Positions 31,846-43,042 of a stretch of 64,000 nucleotides of DNA are shown piece after piece. The DNA is taken from positions 496,001-560,000 of the forward strand of contig NW_005178983.1 in NCBI RefSeq assembly GCF_000350225.1, written 5' to 3'. Made by a program: the position numbers and the translations under genes. How positions within the stretch are numbered: position 1 is the first letter of the stretch; each line of letters opens with the position of its first letter. The notes under the pieces are model-generated. The model was not told the origin of the DNA, ran no database searches, and worked only from the letters and a program-made list of their open reading frames with translations. The stretch comes from Chondrus crispus (lineage: Eukaryota > Rhodophyta > Florideophyceae > Gigartinales > Gigartinaceae).

Positions 31846-33190
31846 GACGTTGACGGCGACATGTGGGGATGCGCAGGACACTGCGGCCGGGTCAGGTTGC
31901 TTGACTTCTGACGGATGGGCGGATGTGCAATTCTTCGAATCTCGAGCTCCGTCCAAAAGAGCTCATCGCGTTCGCGCAGATATGAAACTTCTTCGTTGCC
32001 TCCGGTACTTGCGGCAGTTGTAGCCATCAGAATAAATTCCTCCCTTGGCAAGTGGACCCGCGCCCTCAAAAGCTTGTCGAAAATATCCGTACAAGTGACC
32101 ACGGCCAGGTGAGGCGAATAATTCCGAAGACTTGCAGTCCAAGGATCTTCACAATGTTATGTGCCACGCCCCAAACACTTGATAGTTCTCCTTCGGCATC
32201 TGAGCGGACTTGAAGGTGCATGCCCGAAAGTTGTGAGTGTAGCAGCACAGTGGGGGGTTCCAGAGGGGAGAAATTTTTATTAATTTCATTTCAATCATCA
32301 TCGCTTGCTAGGAATGCAGCTTGTCTCGACCTGTACAGCGCTCAAAGCCCAAGAGTTGGTTAGAAGCGTATCTAACAAGTTGTTTTCACCGTTGACACCA
32401 CGGGGATTACATACTTTTATTCGAAGCAAGTGCCTCTGGCTGAGTCGGAGGATTCGACTGCAATCCGAAGGTGTTATTCGCGAAGTGAGACAGTCCAGCA
32501 ACATGTCTAAGATACCGGCTCTGCTGTTTGCGGAGGATTACGGCCCGCCTTCCAGGGCCCCATGCCAGGGGTGGGGCCGGTGCGACAGCGAGGGCGTGGC
32601 TTGCGTGAGAGGGCGCAGAGAAAGACAGAAGCAGAGAAGGACGAGGAGATGCGAGGGCAGTCGTCATGGTGGTTTAGTGACGGGAAAGAAAGAGGAGGTT
32701 GGGGGATACCGGAGTAAACAACGGTGGACAGAGAAAGGCAGAGTTAATACCCTGTACATGTACTGTAGTGTGTATCCGACCGACCAAGCTTATCATACCT
32801 CAACAGATCCGACAAATTTAATAATTTTTCATCATTTAGCCGACACGAATTCTTCTGAAAGAATACTTCAAGACAGCCATATCGCACTTGAACGGTGGGG
32901 TTGTCAATGAAATACCTTGTAAATCACGAAGAAGCCATTTTCAATTTCGTACTACAAAGAAAAACTGCGTACAGTGAAGATTTCTAGGTTCTGCTTCACT
33001 TTTAGAGGTAGAACTTGTCTCCACAACAAACGATTTATGCTGATTGTGTCAAGGGCTATGTGGAGTACCCAGTAGTCAAATCAGAACTAAAAAACAAGCA
33101 AGGAGTTCGAGAAAAATCCCTGTCCTCAAATTTTGTCCTCACGGTCGGATAGACACTAGCAGACCGCCACTTGTAATGTAATTATTTGGT
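31846..33190. other. No supported gene
   Basis: Overlapping frames on both strands (for example 32305-32910 plus and 31641-32102 minus) have no recognisable motif. ELFWTELEIRRIAHPP on the minus strand near 31930 could be more of the PRA1 locus in another frame. The part from 32910 to 33190 is AT-rich leader in front of the transposase gene. Confidence 0.35.
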
Positions 33191-36100
33191 GTGCAAAATC
33201 TAAACCGCCAGGCCTGGGGACCCCTGCACACTGTTCCTTCAACAACATCCTACACTCTCACTTCTTCCAACACCATAATCCACATGAAAATATCGGACGA
33301 CAGCACCACCGTTCCTCATATGTCAGGTCGAAGAAAGAGACGTCGTACGATGGGCACTACTTGGATGGACAACGTCCCTAACTTGCCAGACCTGGCAGCC
33401 CTGTTCCATGACGTTCATACACGACCAGGATGCGATCTCGATGGGGATGCAGATGCGGCCGCACTTATGGAAGCAGAAGAAACCTCAGCTCTCGAGCTTC
33501 CGGAAACTGGCGACGCGGCTGATATTTTGGGAGTGTTGAATGGGCACGCTTCGTCGAACAATCAGACTGGAGATCAAGGTACTAGATCGAATATAAAGGG
33601 CTCGGAACATCGAGAAACGGTTGTCGTCGAAGAAGGAATAGATCTTGTCGACTATGATGAAGGCCACTTCCCAGAACTTGGCGACTCGGAACAATTCGCT
33701 CCCGAGAGCGATCCAAACGGTGTTTTAGTGGGAAATGACAATATCATTATTCCAAGTATTTATCAAGAGAGCTGTGAGGGGATGGAGTGCCTTCCAAGTT
33801 TATCAAGTGACGATCCCGAAATGGGAAGCAGGCTGGACAGCCAGAAAGTTTTGCGAATATTTCTATCGTCTCGGAAGCTTTTCGAACCATGGTACAACCT
33901 TTTGGGCTTCGTAATAGTTTGCGGTAGCGTCCGCTATACGGTCAAACAGTATAACCTCCTGAGAGATATACTGTCTTGGGTTTCTCCTTCTATTAAGTTC
34001 CCATCTTATTCCACCGTACAGAGGACTCTCTTTCCGCATGCTTTGAAGTATCTTTTTCTCAAGAGTGACCTCAAGTACTTTGTCGTCCGACGAAAGAAGA
34101 AGGCATTCAACCGAACGTCATTGGTTGAAAATTTGGGGGGGGAACGAGGAGACCGCATCGCAATATTCGAACGGGTCTAAAACTCCCGTTCGTATCGTTC
34201 CACCAAGTGAATGGGCGAAAGTGGACATCATGATGGCTCCGTTCTTCAACTCAATGTATCCGAAATCCAGTCGATGGCATGGTGGTGTGGCGGACGCAGA
34301 ATGCATAGAAAGCTCGAAGCTGGTTGCAGAACGGCAGATAATATCGGAAGCTACGAGAGCACTTTACGTCCACAATGGTTCATGTACTGTGCAGGCGTTC
34401 CCGGGTGCCGTGATTCGACTGGAACTGTCAAAACTGCTTCCATCACGTTTGTCACTTGACGTGCGCAATCTGGGCTATCGTGTTCATGAGAACGCAGAGA
34501 ATAACTTTGTAATGAAGTGTATAATTTCAGCCGTGTGGTGCGTGGAAAGTGAGGGAAATGTTACAAGAAGCGCCAACATGGCGATGAAGGTTCTCCGTGG
34601 CGTGGAGAATTGTCTGGCCAGGCAGTTTTGTACAGCACCGCCATTGGAAAAGTATAATAGATCTGTGAGGCGTAGAGATGGAAGGATAGATTTTGAAGCA
34701 AGGGCTCGTTCTTCGAAGAAGGTGTTGCCTGGGGATATTTGTACCCTCCTTCGACCTACAGAAAGTGAAGCAGTGGCAACGTCGAGAATGTGTATGTTGG
34801 TTTCTAGGTTTTGGAAACACAAGGAAGGTCTCACCTCAGACACTTTGTTTTGGTTTCAAAACATGAGTACAAACGGGGCCGGTCAGCGTTTCAATGATGG
34901 TGGCGATGGAACTCCAGACAAACCCTTTCGTCTGCTCGGTACTCAACATTTGAAAGGGCTGCCTTTCCTCCTCCAAGAGCCCAAAATATCGGGACGCACC
35001 CGCAACATTGACAGAAGAATGCAAAACAGCGGCCGCTTAATGGATGGAACAAAGTTCGTGGTCTATCGCGCTCTCCTATACTGCGATGACTTTTCCCCAT
35101 TCTCTTCATTGTATCCGCAGGGTTCAGCAGGTGGATGCTACATGATCCCGCTTGGACTACCACCGCGAAGTCGTAACACGCGATCGTCTGTCAGAATCAT
35201 TGGATTAACCCCTCCAAGTGTATCAACGAACAATATACTGCTCTCAATCATTCTAGACTTGGTTAAGTGTACAACAGAAGGTGTGGAAGCACACACGCCT
35301 ACCGGCGAGAGAGTAAGAATCTTTGTCGACGTGGTGGGTTTTGTGGCTGACTATCCAGCGGCCGCTGAAACATTGGATGTTATGGGACATACAGCAAATA
35401 CGCCCTGCACTCTTTGTACATTTTGGAAGAACAGCGGCGTCGGTGAGAGCGGATACGGCTATACAACAAAAGTCCATGCACACCGTACGGCGTCCTTGAG
35501 GTGCATGGAACGCCATGAAGCTCTTCGCAACAGCGAAATTGACAGTCGAGACACAAACCGGCTTGGTATGAAAGACAGCAACAAGGTTAGTGACGAAAGT
35601 TCTCCTCTTCTTGCATTGCAAAGGGAACTTGAGCGCATACGCGTTAACATACCGTTAACAAGCGATGGAAAGCGTGTGGTGTCAGGACGTTTTGAGGCAT
35701 ATCGCTGCAACGTCGTCGCGCCTGACCATTTGCTGGCCGGTGTCGCGAAGAACGTTATCGAGGTAGGCTTCCACGTGATTAACTGACAAGGAAACGCGGC
35801 CGCTTTCAGGGCAAAAGCTGACATGGCAATATGTGGAGCCCTCCGAGACAATGGGTTGAAGAGGCAATCATCAGTTTTTAGTTCCAAGAATGAACTCAAT
35901 TCCATGACTCTGTCAGGTGTGATCTGTGCCCTTCTCGTGTGCGTTCCGGTTTTCTACCAACTGTTCCCGGGGATCCAGAGTGAAGAAACCACTGTTGTGT
36001 TGGATCTATTGACGCAATTGCAGGAATTGATTGCGTTGACGTACTGGTGGCCATCGGAAGAGGCGGATGGTGTCTCAGATTATTTGTATGTGACAAGTGA

Positions 36101-37289
36101 TAATGGAGCTCAATACCATGCAGACTTGCTGGAAAGGGCTGAGAAGTATGTGACTGAGGCAGACAAGTTTTGCGCAAATTATTGCCAAGGAGTGGGTAAA
36201 GGTCGCCCCAGCTTGGACAAGCCGAACCTGCACAGGTCAATCGAGTTGTACAACCACACAATTCCTGCCTTCGGGCATGTACGTCACTTTATGGAACTGG
36301 TGTTCGAGAATGCTCATCAACCTTTGAAGAGGTGCATAGTCCGGGGTAATCACCAAAAAGGACATTTGGCGGCCGTGGGTCATTGTTTGGGGAATGATTG
36401 GCAAGGGCGGTTGGCGTTGCTGTCTAGCACTATGACACAAACTTCGGATGCCGGACTGAAGATGGAATGCAGGAGAGGCCTTCGACGCTTGCTTCTCGGC
36501 GAAGCTTGCAACGAGTTGTCACAGGCTTCGGATGAATTGAAGGGATTCCTGAAGGACACAGATGTTAGTATATCTGATTTATTTGTCAAACCGTTGATGG
36601 ACGAGATGCGGTCGAATGGGAAGGTCAACTCCGCTTGGACGGGAGATTCCGTACGATAGGAGGGGAATTGTGAAAAGGATGTCAATGAGCTGTCCAGCTG
36701 TTGCATGTCAGAAACAGAAACGATGGATTCTCCTGAGCTTTTGTCGCAGCTTTTGTCACGGGCTACAAACATCCTGGAAAATCTCCGTCCAGAATTTGAT
36801 ACGTCAAAGAAGTCGGAAGTTAAGTTGTTCTCGTCTGCTCGGCGCGTTCGCAGAAGCTACTTGAGTGCGTCCCCATGGACGTACTTGCATGACACGATTG
36901 AGCCGGGATGTGTCGTCCAGGTTATGTTACCGCGCGGAGGGACGAAGGGATTGCTTTTGCATGCAAATGGGGCGGTTGGATCGTCATTGAACCTGTTGGC
37001 TGTTGTTGGGGTCTTGCAGAGAGAGGACGAGAGTCCTCACGCGGCTGTCGTAAGATGCAGAGTGGATGATCGTAAAACTCTGAGGATATCCGCGGAACTG
37101 AACTCAGAGTCTATACAGGTGCTCTGTCTCACTGATGGCGTCCGTCGCGTGGCGCTGTACCACGCCTGCTCGGCAAACTCCTGTCACGTATCGAGGGACA
37201 ACTCCATCAAACACTCTGCCAATGTTTTGGGTGGCGGGGCATTCTACTTTCAGACGAGGAGAAAAGGTTACCCTGCAAGAATGGCATGA
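33191..37289 (+). pseudogene. Tnp2-like CACTA (CMC) transposase, frame slip and two stops
   Basis: The transposase that would cut the CACTA ends. An N-terminal acidic region with a basic GRRKRRRTMG (about 33330) leads into VLRIFLSSRKLFEPWYNLL. After a slip in a G8 run (34134-34141) the Tnp2 core follows: VYRALLYCDDFSPFSSL (about 35085), GGCYMIPLGLPPRSRNTR, VRIIGLTPPS, then RIFVDVVGFVADYPAAAETL and GHTANTPCTLC (35340-35415). This is the Tnp2 order: the acidic LxxDGFNPF-type block, the Y..P..LPP block, the DFPA block and the PC..C finger. The same register continues through an in-frame TGA (near 35785) to HTIPAFGHVRHFMELVFENAHQ (about 36255), a typical late block with H and E, and then through a TAG (near 36657) to 37289. 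Three breaks make this copy non-functional. It is on the plus strand, opposite accessory genes A and C. Confidence 0.7.
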
Positions 37290-37829
37290 AGGGAATAGGG
37301 ACCTGGTGTTTCAGACGCTGGAAACCCTGATTATTCGCGGAGTGGCGTTTTCTACTGGAAAATTATCAGATTTCAGCACCCATCCCATCTGAATTGAAAT
37401 TGGGCGGACTTCTGGTTACACGTCTCGCCGATTGCGTCAAGAGTTGGACACCTCGCTCTTCCTTGGCCAATCTACTGCTGACCGAAGGTATCTTTGGACA
37501 CAAACAACCACGCAGTTCGTTTCGCGTATGAGGGCGCAAGATCGATGCTATAGGGTCACGGCGGGCCCGCTTGTGGTGTATGGGTGATCAGGATAGCGAG
37601 AGATCGCCAGTGCTATTGCTGGTGGATGGGGCTGCGAACGGTCGATCTACAGTTGATCGATCTCGATGTCGTCGTGATAGGAAACGCGCTGAAAGTAGGT
37701 TGATATGCACGCACGTGCGTTGCATTTTTATCCGCGTATGTCCGCACTATCTGACCATCTTCAAATTTTTGTGATGAGATCGCCTTTGTCTGCGTGCGAA
37801 CCTGACGGAATTAAAACCGTGTTTGTTTT
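37290..37829. other. No supported gene
   Basis: Downstream flank of the transposase gene; short frames only. Confidence 0.35.
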
Positions 37830-38205
37830 GTGAAAGTGTTGGATGGATTGTAAGTTGTCGTTGACGCTTCGCGAATCAGTCCGGCCGGACAGGCGTGCTG
37901 CATACAGTATCTTACCTACTTCAGTTTACATCTGCGCTTGTCCCCACAACAGTTGGTCATCGGAACTTGAAGTCATGGTAAACTCAACTCCGTCATGATT
38001 GGAAGTGTCACATGGCATCGGCGCCGGAAGTTGGGCAGTTCTTGTTGCGTGAAAGTGTTGGATCGATTGTAAGTTGTCGTTAACGATTTGCGAATCAGTT
38101 CGGCCGGACAGGCGTGCTGCACGCAGTATCTAACCTACTTCAGTTTACAAATGCGCTTGTCCCCACAACAGTTGGTCGTCGGAGCTTGAAGCGGCAAGGA
38201 GACTG
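37830..38205. repeat. Direct repeat in the right part of the CACTA element
   Basis: About 147 bases starting GTGAAAGTGTTGGAT at 37830 recur from 38049 (offset 219) with a few differences; both copies include CGGCCGGACAGGCGTGCTGC and CTTGTCCCCACAACAGTTGG. The copies lie between the transposase and the right tip. Confidence 0.75.
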
Positions 38206-38703
38206 TATACTGCGCTGCGTAGCGTATGTAGATAGGGAGCTAACATAGTGGTAAACCGACTACTGACTCTTGCTCGCAATTCACACTGCTCCCATCCTAT
38301 ATGACAACTGGTACCACGGGTGCGGTGCATTGACCCGATCCTACGTGTGCACATCGCCGACCAGAAACAAACGTTGGATCATTCCAGTCTGTTTGACAGT
38401 ACCAAAACGCAATAAACTACTGCATGGCCATGCCCAGCGGTTAATCTGGGATGTTTTTGAGATGGATCAGCCCAGCACGTATGGCAGTACCGCCAAATAT
38501 TACAATGAGGCACTGCCATGTCCAATTGTAAATCTGCGATTTTTTTCAGTTGGCCCAGCGACGGCAAGGTATTGGAAGAGTACCAATAGATTACGGCTTG
38601 CAGGGAATTCGGTGCAAAATCAGTATCAAAAATTTTGCTCAAAAAATGTCTTGACTATCATTGGTGCGGCCAAATCCAAAATTAAATTAATCGTAACGTT
38701 ACG
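38206..38703. other. Right subterminal region of the CACTA element
   Basis: AT-rich DNA with repeated ATCTG/GGCCCAG-like motifs near 38450, 38535 and 38700, as expected of CACTA subterminal binding sites. No gene. Confidence 0.35.
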
Positions 38704-38726
38704 GGCCAGATTTACTTCGTAGTATG
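38704..38726 (-). repeat. Right CACTA terminus with ATG target duplication
   Basis: Ends CTTCGTAGT at 38723, followed by ATG at 38724-38726. Compared with the left end, the outermost base (C on the complement) is missing, and two of the next dozen bases differ. Confidence 0.65.
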
Positions 38727-39315
38727 TGACCAAAGGGTGATTTACTCTTCTCACCAAATGAAGCCAGAACCATGGCCACCTGTATTTGCTCAAGAAAGGC
38801 GTGACCCATTCCCTCAATGCCAATAAAGATCTTCTCAAATGCGTCGATAAAATCCGACATTGCCTGACCATCATAGCGCAGTCGACCAAGTTTCGCTTGT
38901 AGTTGCACCTGTGTCGCAATATTAGAAACAGCGTACCGTTCTTGCAAGCGGTTCCACATCCGGTGCGGGTTTGCTCTGTCAGCGAGGCAAACTCGAAAAG
39001 GTTTAGCGTCAAGGCCCTGCATTATGATAGCTCGGGCCTTGGCAACCTTCAGCTTTGTGGGTTCGTCCAATTCTTGTGTTCTGTCTGCAACAACGTCATC
39101 TCTTACGACGATGAGCACTTCCTGAGCCTCCAGGGCTGCCTCTGTCCTTGCAGACCATAGATTGAAGTCTTCACCGGGTCGTCCATAAAATTTCTAGACA
39201 CGTTTGTGGTCCTCCATGGTCGGTTAAGACCATACAAGACCTGCGAGAATCTTGCAAAATCGTTAGACTTTGAGACGAGGTAAAGAGCGTTTTCTCCTTC
39301 TGGGCCAAACAACCA
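38727..39315 (-). mobile_element. Copia gag N-terminal part (fossil)
   Basis: The minus strand encodes a UBN2/retrotran_gag type Copia gag: RMWNRLQERYAV, LQAKLGRLRYDG and the helix EQIQVAMVLASFGEKSKSPF are the typical landmarks. The gag sequence stops abruptly at the right end of the CACTA element (38723). The later gag landmarks, a zinc knuckle among them, are found only beyond its left end, at 11612 and below. Confidence 0.75.
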
Positions 39316-39721
39316 AAACAGACTTCAATCGAACTTGGACACGACTTGGTGCCTTCTTTAATTCTGGAGACAGACTAGGTCTCCCTTTATATAACTGTAG
39401 ACGCAACGCTAACTACTCATAACAGTGGTGTTCGCGAACATTCCTACACTACAGTATTTGTAATTACACATCATCGACGTAAGCCAAACTAGTAGGATAA
39501 CAGTACAAATGTGTAAAGGACTGGAGAGCTCGTAGGATGCATTTCTGCGATCCCCATGGATGAGTTGAAACTGATTGCCAACGCATTTGCACCTTCCCCA
39601 AAATATACACACGCCAAAAACCCATCAGGACAGTAATTAACCGGATCCTCGTCGGGTGTCTGCGGGATCACAACCGGTGCTTACGTCAATCCTGCCTCGC
39701 ATCAGGGCCCTGCTTCAACTC
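39316..39721 (-). repeat. 5' LTR of the young Copia element
   Basis: Partner of 7648-8053. Directly inside it, on the minus strand, is TGGTTGTTTGGCCCAG, which starts with TGG as primer-binding sites do (complement of the tRNA CCA end). The donor tRNA was not identified. Confidence 0.85.
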
Positions 39722-39726
39722 AAACA

Positions 39727-41187
39727 CGGGCACCAGATACTCGTGGCCATCATCGGCCGATTCCCCACCGCCCCTCCTTTACCCCCTACCCTTCTATTCA
39801 ACTAACACACATCCTCCCATCCAGCATCCCCCATATCCCTAATCCCTTGTCCCACATCCCCACGGCACTCTCGCCCGCCCGCCCGTCCGCGCCGCGCTTC
39901 AGACGGCGGAGGGGGGTGGACGGCTGGGAAAACACAGTGGTCAGGCTAAGTAGTTAGAGGGGCAGCTTGGTACAGTACGTTGGCTGGTCGTGAGGGCTAC
40001 AGCTGGTAGGCAGGCGCCTTGGTTTGCTTTTATCAGATGCTGTGTTAGTGCTGTGCGTGTGCCCTGCCTCAATACAGATGGGCGAGGGAGTTCTGCTTAA
40101 ATGCACTGCTAAAGGTTCATGAAAGAACAAAGGAACATACGGATGTGATTCTATGCTACATTACTTGTTTGTGGGGAGTACGACATAATTTCACAGGAGA
40201 GAATGCATTCAGACTGCATCGGCCATGCAATAATTGCATTCAACTGAGTTCGATGATCATAAGCAGGTTGCATTGCTGGTGTACTGCCATGCAATTATAG
40301 GAGATCAACCAGTATGCTAGGCATGCATTGCTGTGATACACGTGTGCAAATCATAATTAATACAGGCCTTCATGTTTAGGCCCTACAGTTTTGAAAGGTG
40401 GCAGAGTTTACAACAGTTTCCGGCAGAGCAGTCGCCCTCCTACAGTTTATCCCGCTTTGCTTGCAACTTCGCCTGCCGTTTACATTGTCTTCCGCTTGCG
40501 CTTTGCCCTGCCACCCCTTCACACAAAATTGTAATACTCCCGGGTTACAGTATTGGAGTGGCAGCGTAAATCAATCTATGAACCAAAACGTTAGAGAATT
40601 CTGCAATGTATCATACTTCTTTCTTTACAGTACCTTTCCAGAATAGTTGCGGAATTCCGCCAGGCGTAATACATCAAATATCTACCTTCGAAGGTACACC
40701 CTGTACCTGTATCGGCTTCCAAGGCTGCCAACTTGTGACAACAAGAGCAAGCGGAGCTGTAGTCAGTAGCAACCAATTAAAGAGGGGCAACAATGTCGCT
40801 GGCGTACGGTATGATAACTAAAGTTTAGTTTAGTTGACATCAGGAGCGTATTTCGCCTTTCCCAACGAGACACTTTTGAGATAGGACGTCTACATAGTAG
40901 CTCTCCACTGTGTCCTGCCAGGGTGCTTTGAGCGGTGGGGTTCTCTCTCGCTCTGCCCGCATTCAACTTTCCCACGGCGCCTTCTGTGCGAGCCGTCTCC
41001 ACTTTTCTGCCCCCTTCCCGCAAAAAGGGAGAGGGCCTCCTGCCCTCTCTTACGGCTTCTACTGTACCGGTAGGTGGCTCCTATTGGTCTCCCTAGTCTC
41101 ATACCGGGCATAGAAATAACCTGCGGCTTTCCTACTTAATCTCTGATATTTTGCGGGGCTCATTTCTTACTTCCCCAGACTACTTTC
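39727..41187. other. Host flank, no supported gene
   Basis: Just right of the Copia element the sequence is C/T-rich and could continue the host gene cut at 7642, but no frame can be defended beyond some 20 codons. 40200-40340 has many TGCAT/GCATTG motifs in both orientations. 40900-41110 is GC-richer and ends in GGTAGGTGGCTCCTATTGG, perhaps a fragment of an unidentified repeat. Confidence 0.35.
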
Positions 41188-41556
41188 GTGATCTTCTCTG
41201 CAGTATCCCAGAACTCTGTTTTACCAATCTTGGTGAGAAATGGGTTGTTTCGAATCAAAGCCCCAACGTGTACTTCTGGTGCAAGCCCCGCGAGACGCAA
41301 GACTAGTAGGGACGTTGATTTGCCAATCTATGATGGAGGGACGTTTCCTGCTGGAGGGATGTTTTCTCCCGGAGGTGGAGATGGGGGAGGGGGCGGTGGG
41401 GGGTATGGAGGTGGCAGTGGGGATTGTGGAGATGGGGGAGGTAGCGGTGGGGGGGATGGAGGTGGCGATGGGGGTTGTGGAAGTGGAAGTGGCGGTTGTG
41501 GAGGTGGCAATAGCGGTAGCGGAGGTGGCGGTGGATGCGGAAGTTACGGTTCTTGA
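41188..41556 (+). repeat. GGT/GGA minisatellite with a glycine-rich open frame
   Basis: From about 41349 to 41545 imperfect units of GGTGGAGATGGGGGA and GGAGGTGGCGGTGG repeat. One frame reads as a glycine-rich peptide with spaced cysteines (GGDGGGGGGGYGGGSGDCGD and on to CGSYGS), another as VEMGEVAVGGMEVA. Glycine-rich wall proteins look like this, but there is no signal peptide or ATG at the start of the glycine frame, so I list it as a repeat. Confidence 0.6.
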
Positions 41557-43030
41557 GATGGCGTTGTTTCCCCCCCAAAAACAGAAGTACGTGTCCCTTG
41601 AGAAATATGGGGACCAATGCCAAGTGGTGTTTCCGACAAGACTCTGGTTCCTTGGATCGTTATTGGGCTATGGCAGTGTAGTGTTTGCGCCTTTTAGCTT
41701 CACAGTCGTGACAACTGCTGAAAGTCTTGTCGGTTAAACGCGCATATGAAAAGTAATACTTGCCTCAGACGGAGCTCCAACTTGAACAATTTGATCAACA
41801 GGCTTTGCCACCCCTACGCAAGCCCTAAGAGGGATCCTTCCAGGGTCGTCAGAAAATTGAAAACTGCAAGGGCGAGTCGAAATGGCTTTCTGTCTTACTC
41901 GAGAACCTGATTTATATTTTAATGCAACTAGCGCAGATTGGGGCAAACGCCCAGCTGTGGTTTAGATTGGGAATGCGACTCAAAACCGCAAAGCGTGCAC
42001 AAAAACGATGACATCGGGGAATGAGGACGATGTTTGCACTGCATTGAAACTAAAATAGCAAACATGTCGTTCAGAGGTGATGCAATGCGAGGGTGTTTTC
42101 AGTTCCATATCAGTCTAGAGCAATGTGTCGTTCAGGCGTTATACTGCACAAACATGTTTTGAATGCAAGCTCAAATGGAGACAACGACACAACCCAACAG
42201 TGCTAGATTTTATGGATAGAAAGTACAGTCCGGGATGCTCACCTTCGATTTTACATGGAATTCGGAATCAGTGAGTCTCCTACTCGCACTTGCTTGGATA
42301 GTGACGAGTCAACCGTGAAACAGCAGCACCTTGTGCTCTGGAGCGTACCATAAGAGCCTTTTCGTCGTTGAGCATGGCTCGATTCCGGACGAAGTTATGT
42401 CTCACAATTCATTTTCAGGAAGTGTGCTTTGGTACACTTGCGAGGAGAGGGCGCAGTTGTTTTGTGAACAAAAGTTGAGTGTTCCTCCGATGACTCTAAG
42501 GAGGCCAGCAGAATGAAGTTGTTGAAGAACTGAAACCAGGCAAAATGAAGGACCATCCAGGAAGAACTGCTGAAATTACATGTGGGGGCGGCAATTGGTT
42601 AGCATCCAGCAGGACTCCAGCAAGGTGCTACGACACATGATTGATTGGCTGTGCCCCCAGACATGTTTCTACAGTACATGTACGTACCAAGGTAACAGTA
42701 CCAAGGGTACTGTACCAAAAGAGAAGACGGAATGAACCACACGCCTTTAGCGTGGAAATGCCTTCTGTTCTGGCAGCAAGGATGCTTTTTTTTGAGTTCC
42801 CTATACGTTTCGCCACGCACTTGACTATCCACTATCTCGGTGCGTGTCGGCATGTGTGAGTTAAGGATAGAGTCAAATCCCAGTCTGACAATTCCAGTGT
42901 ATGACACACCTCGTCGCAAAGCCGGGCGGTCCTTCCCTAGCTAGGAGAGGACCTTGCTCCTGTTCATTCGATGAGGGAGGAGGCCCGGGTGCCCTCGTCC
43001 TTGCCTTCGTCCTCCCGACCACCTTTTCTC
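41557..43030. other. No supported gene
   Basis: Short frames on both strands without motifs. 42660-42720 has clustered GTACC/GGTAC palindromes. The last 60 bases are the upstream part of the small secreted protein gene. Confidence 0.35.
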
Positions 43031-43036
43031 GATCAG

Positions 43037-43042
43037 TATAAG
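43037..43042 (+). promoter_or_regulatory. TATA-like box of the secreted cysteine-rich protein gene
   Basis: TATAAG about 130 bases upstream of the start codon, followed by a CT-rich stretch with TCTTTCTCCCATC-like sequence that may hold the transcription start. Confidence 0.4.

Larger units (their letters stand above)
11613..38723 (+). mobile_element. Giant CACTA/EnSpm (CMC) DNA transposon, 27.1 kb, with cargo
   Basis: The left end reads CACTACGAGGTCAT and the right end, complemented, ACTACGAAGTAAAT, so the tips match at ACTACGA-GT and the left has the full CACTA. Both ends are flanked by ATG (11610-11612, 38724-38726), the 3-base target duplication usual for this superfamily, and the target is gag of the surrounding Copia element. 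A further imperfect match follows inside both ends, GGCCCG followed by AATTTT and GATTT, like CACTA subterminal repeats. The element encodes a Tnp2-like transposase near its right end and three large unknown genes near its left end. Between them lie another transposon gene, a tandem repeat and pieces of host genes. Most CACTA elements are 5-20 kb, so this one is unusually large. An alternative, an unrelated 27 kb insertion with chance ends, is less likely given four agreeing signs. Confidence 0.75.
7648..39721 (-). mobile_element. Young Copia LTR element, split by a 27 kb CACTA insertion
   Basis: Two near-identical 406-base LTRs (7648-8053 and 39316-39721) face the same way and are flanked outside by the same bases, AAACA (7643-7647 and 39722-39726), the expected 5-base target duplication. 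Reading the minus strand from the right there is LTR, primer-binding site, gag start, then the CACTA block 38723-11613, then the rest of gag, protease, integrase, reverse transcriptase, RNase H, a polypurine tract and the second LTR. The domain order PR-INT-RT-RH is that of Copia (Pseudoviridae). I count about three differences between the LTRs, so it is a recent insertion. Apart from the nested insertion the coding part carries a small number of other breaks. Confidence 0.85.

Noticed and set aside
31245-36660. In-frame TGA and TAG codons in the Tnp2 and DnaJ-type genes as evidence of stop-codon recoding
   Set aside because: Intact genes in the window end at these same codons, the affected genes also have frame slips or truncations, and the Spondin-Hint relic has TAA stops too. 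Ordinary decay explains them.
11613-38723. Polinton/Maverick or giant-virus insertion as the explanation for the 27 kb block
   Set aside because: No DNA polymerase B, packaging ATPase, capsid or retroviral-type integrase reading was seen inside it, whereas CACTA-type ends and a Tnp2-like transposase are present.
40200-40340. Clustered TGCAT/GCATTG motifs as a regulatory element or array
   Set aside because: Spacing is irregular and no gene start is near; could be AT-rich chance.
41240-41737. 165-codon VEMGEVAVGG-type frame
   Set aside because: Out-of-frame reading of the GGT/GGA minisatellite; no start context or motif.
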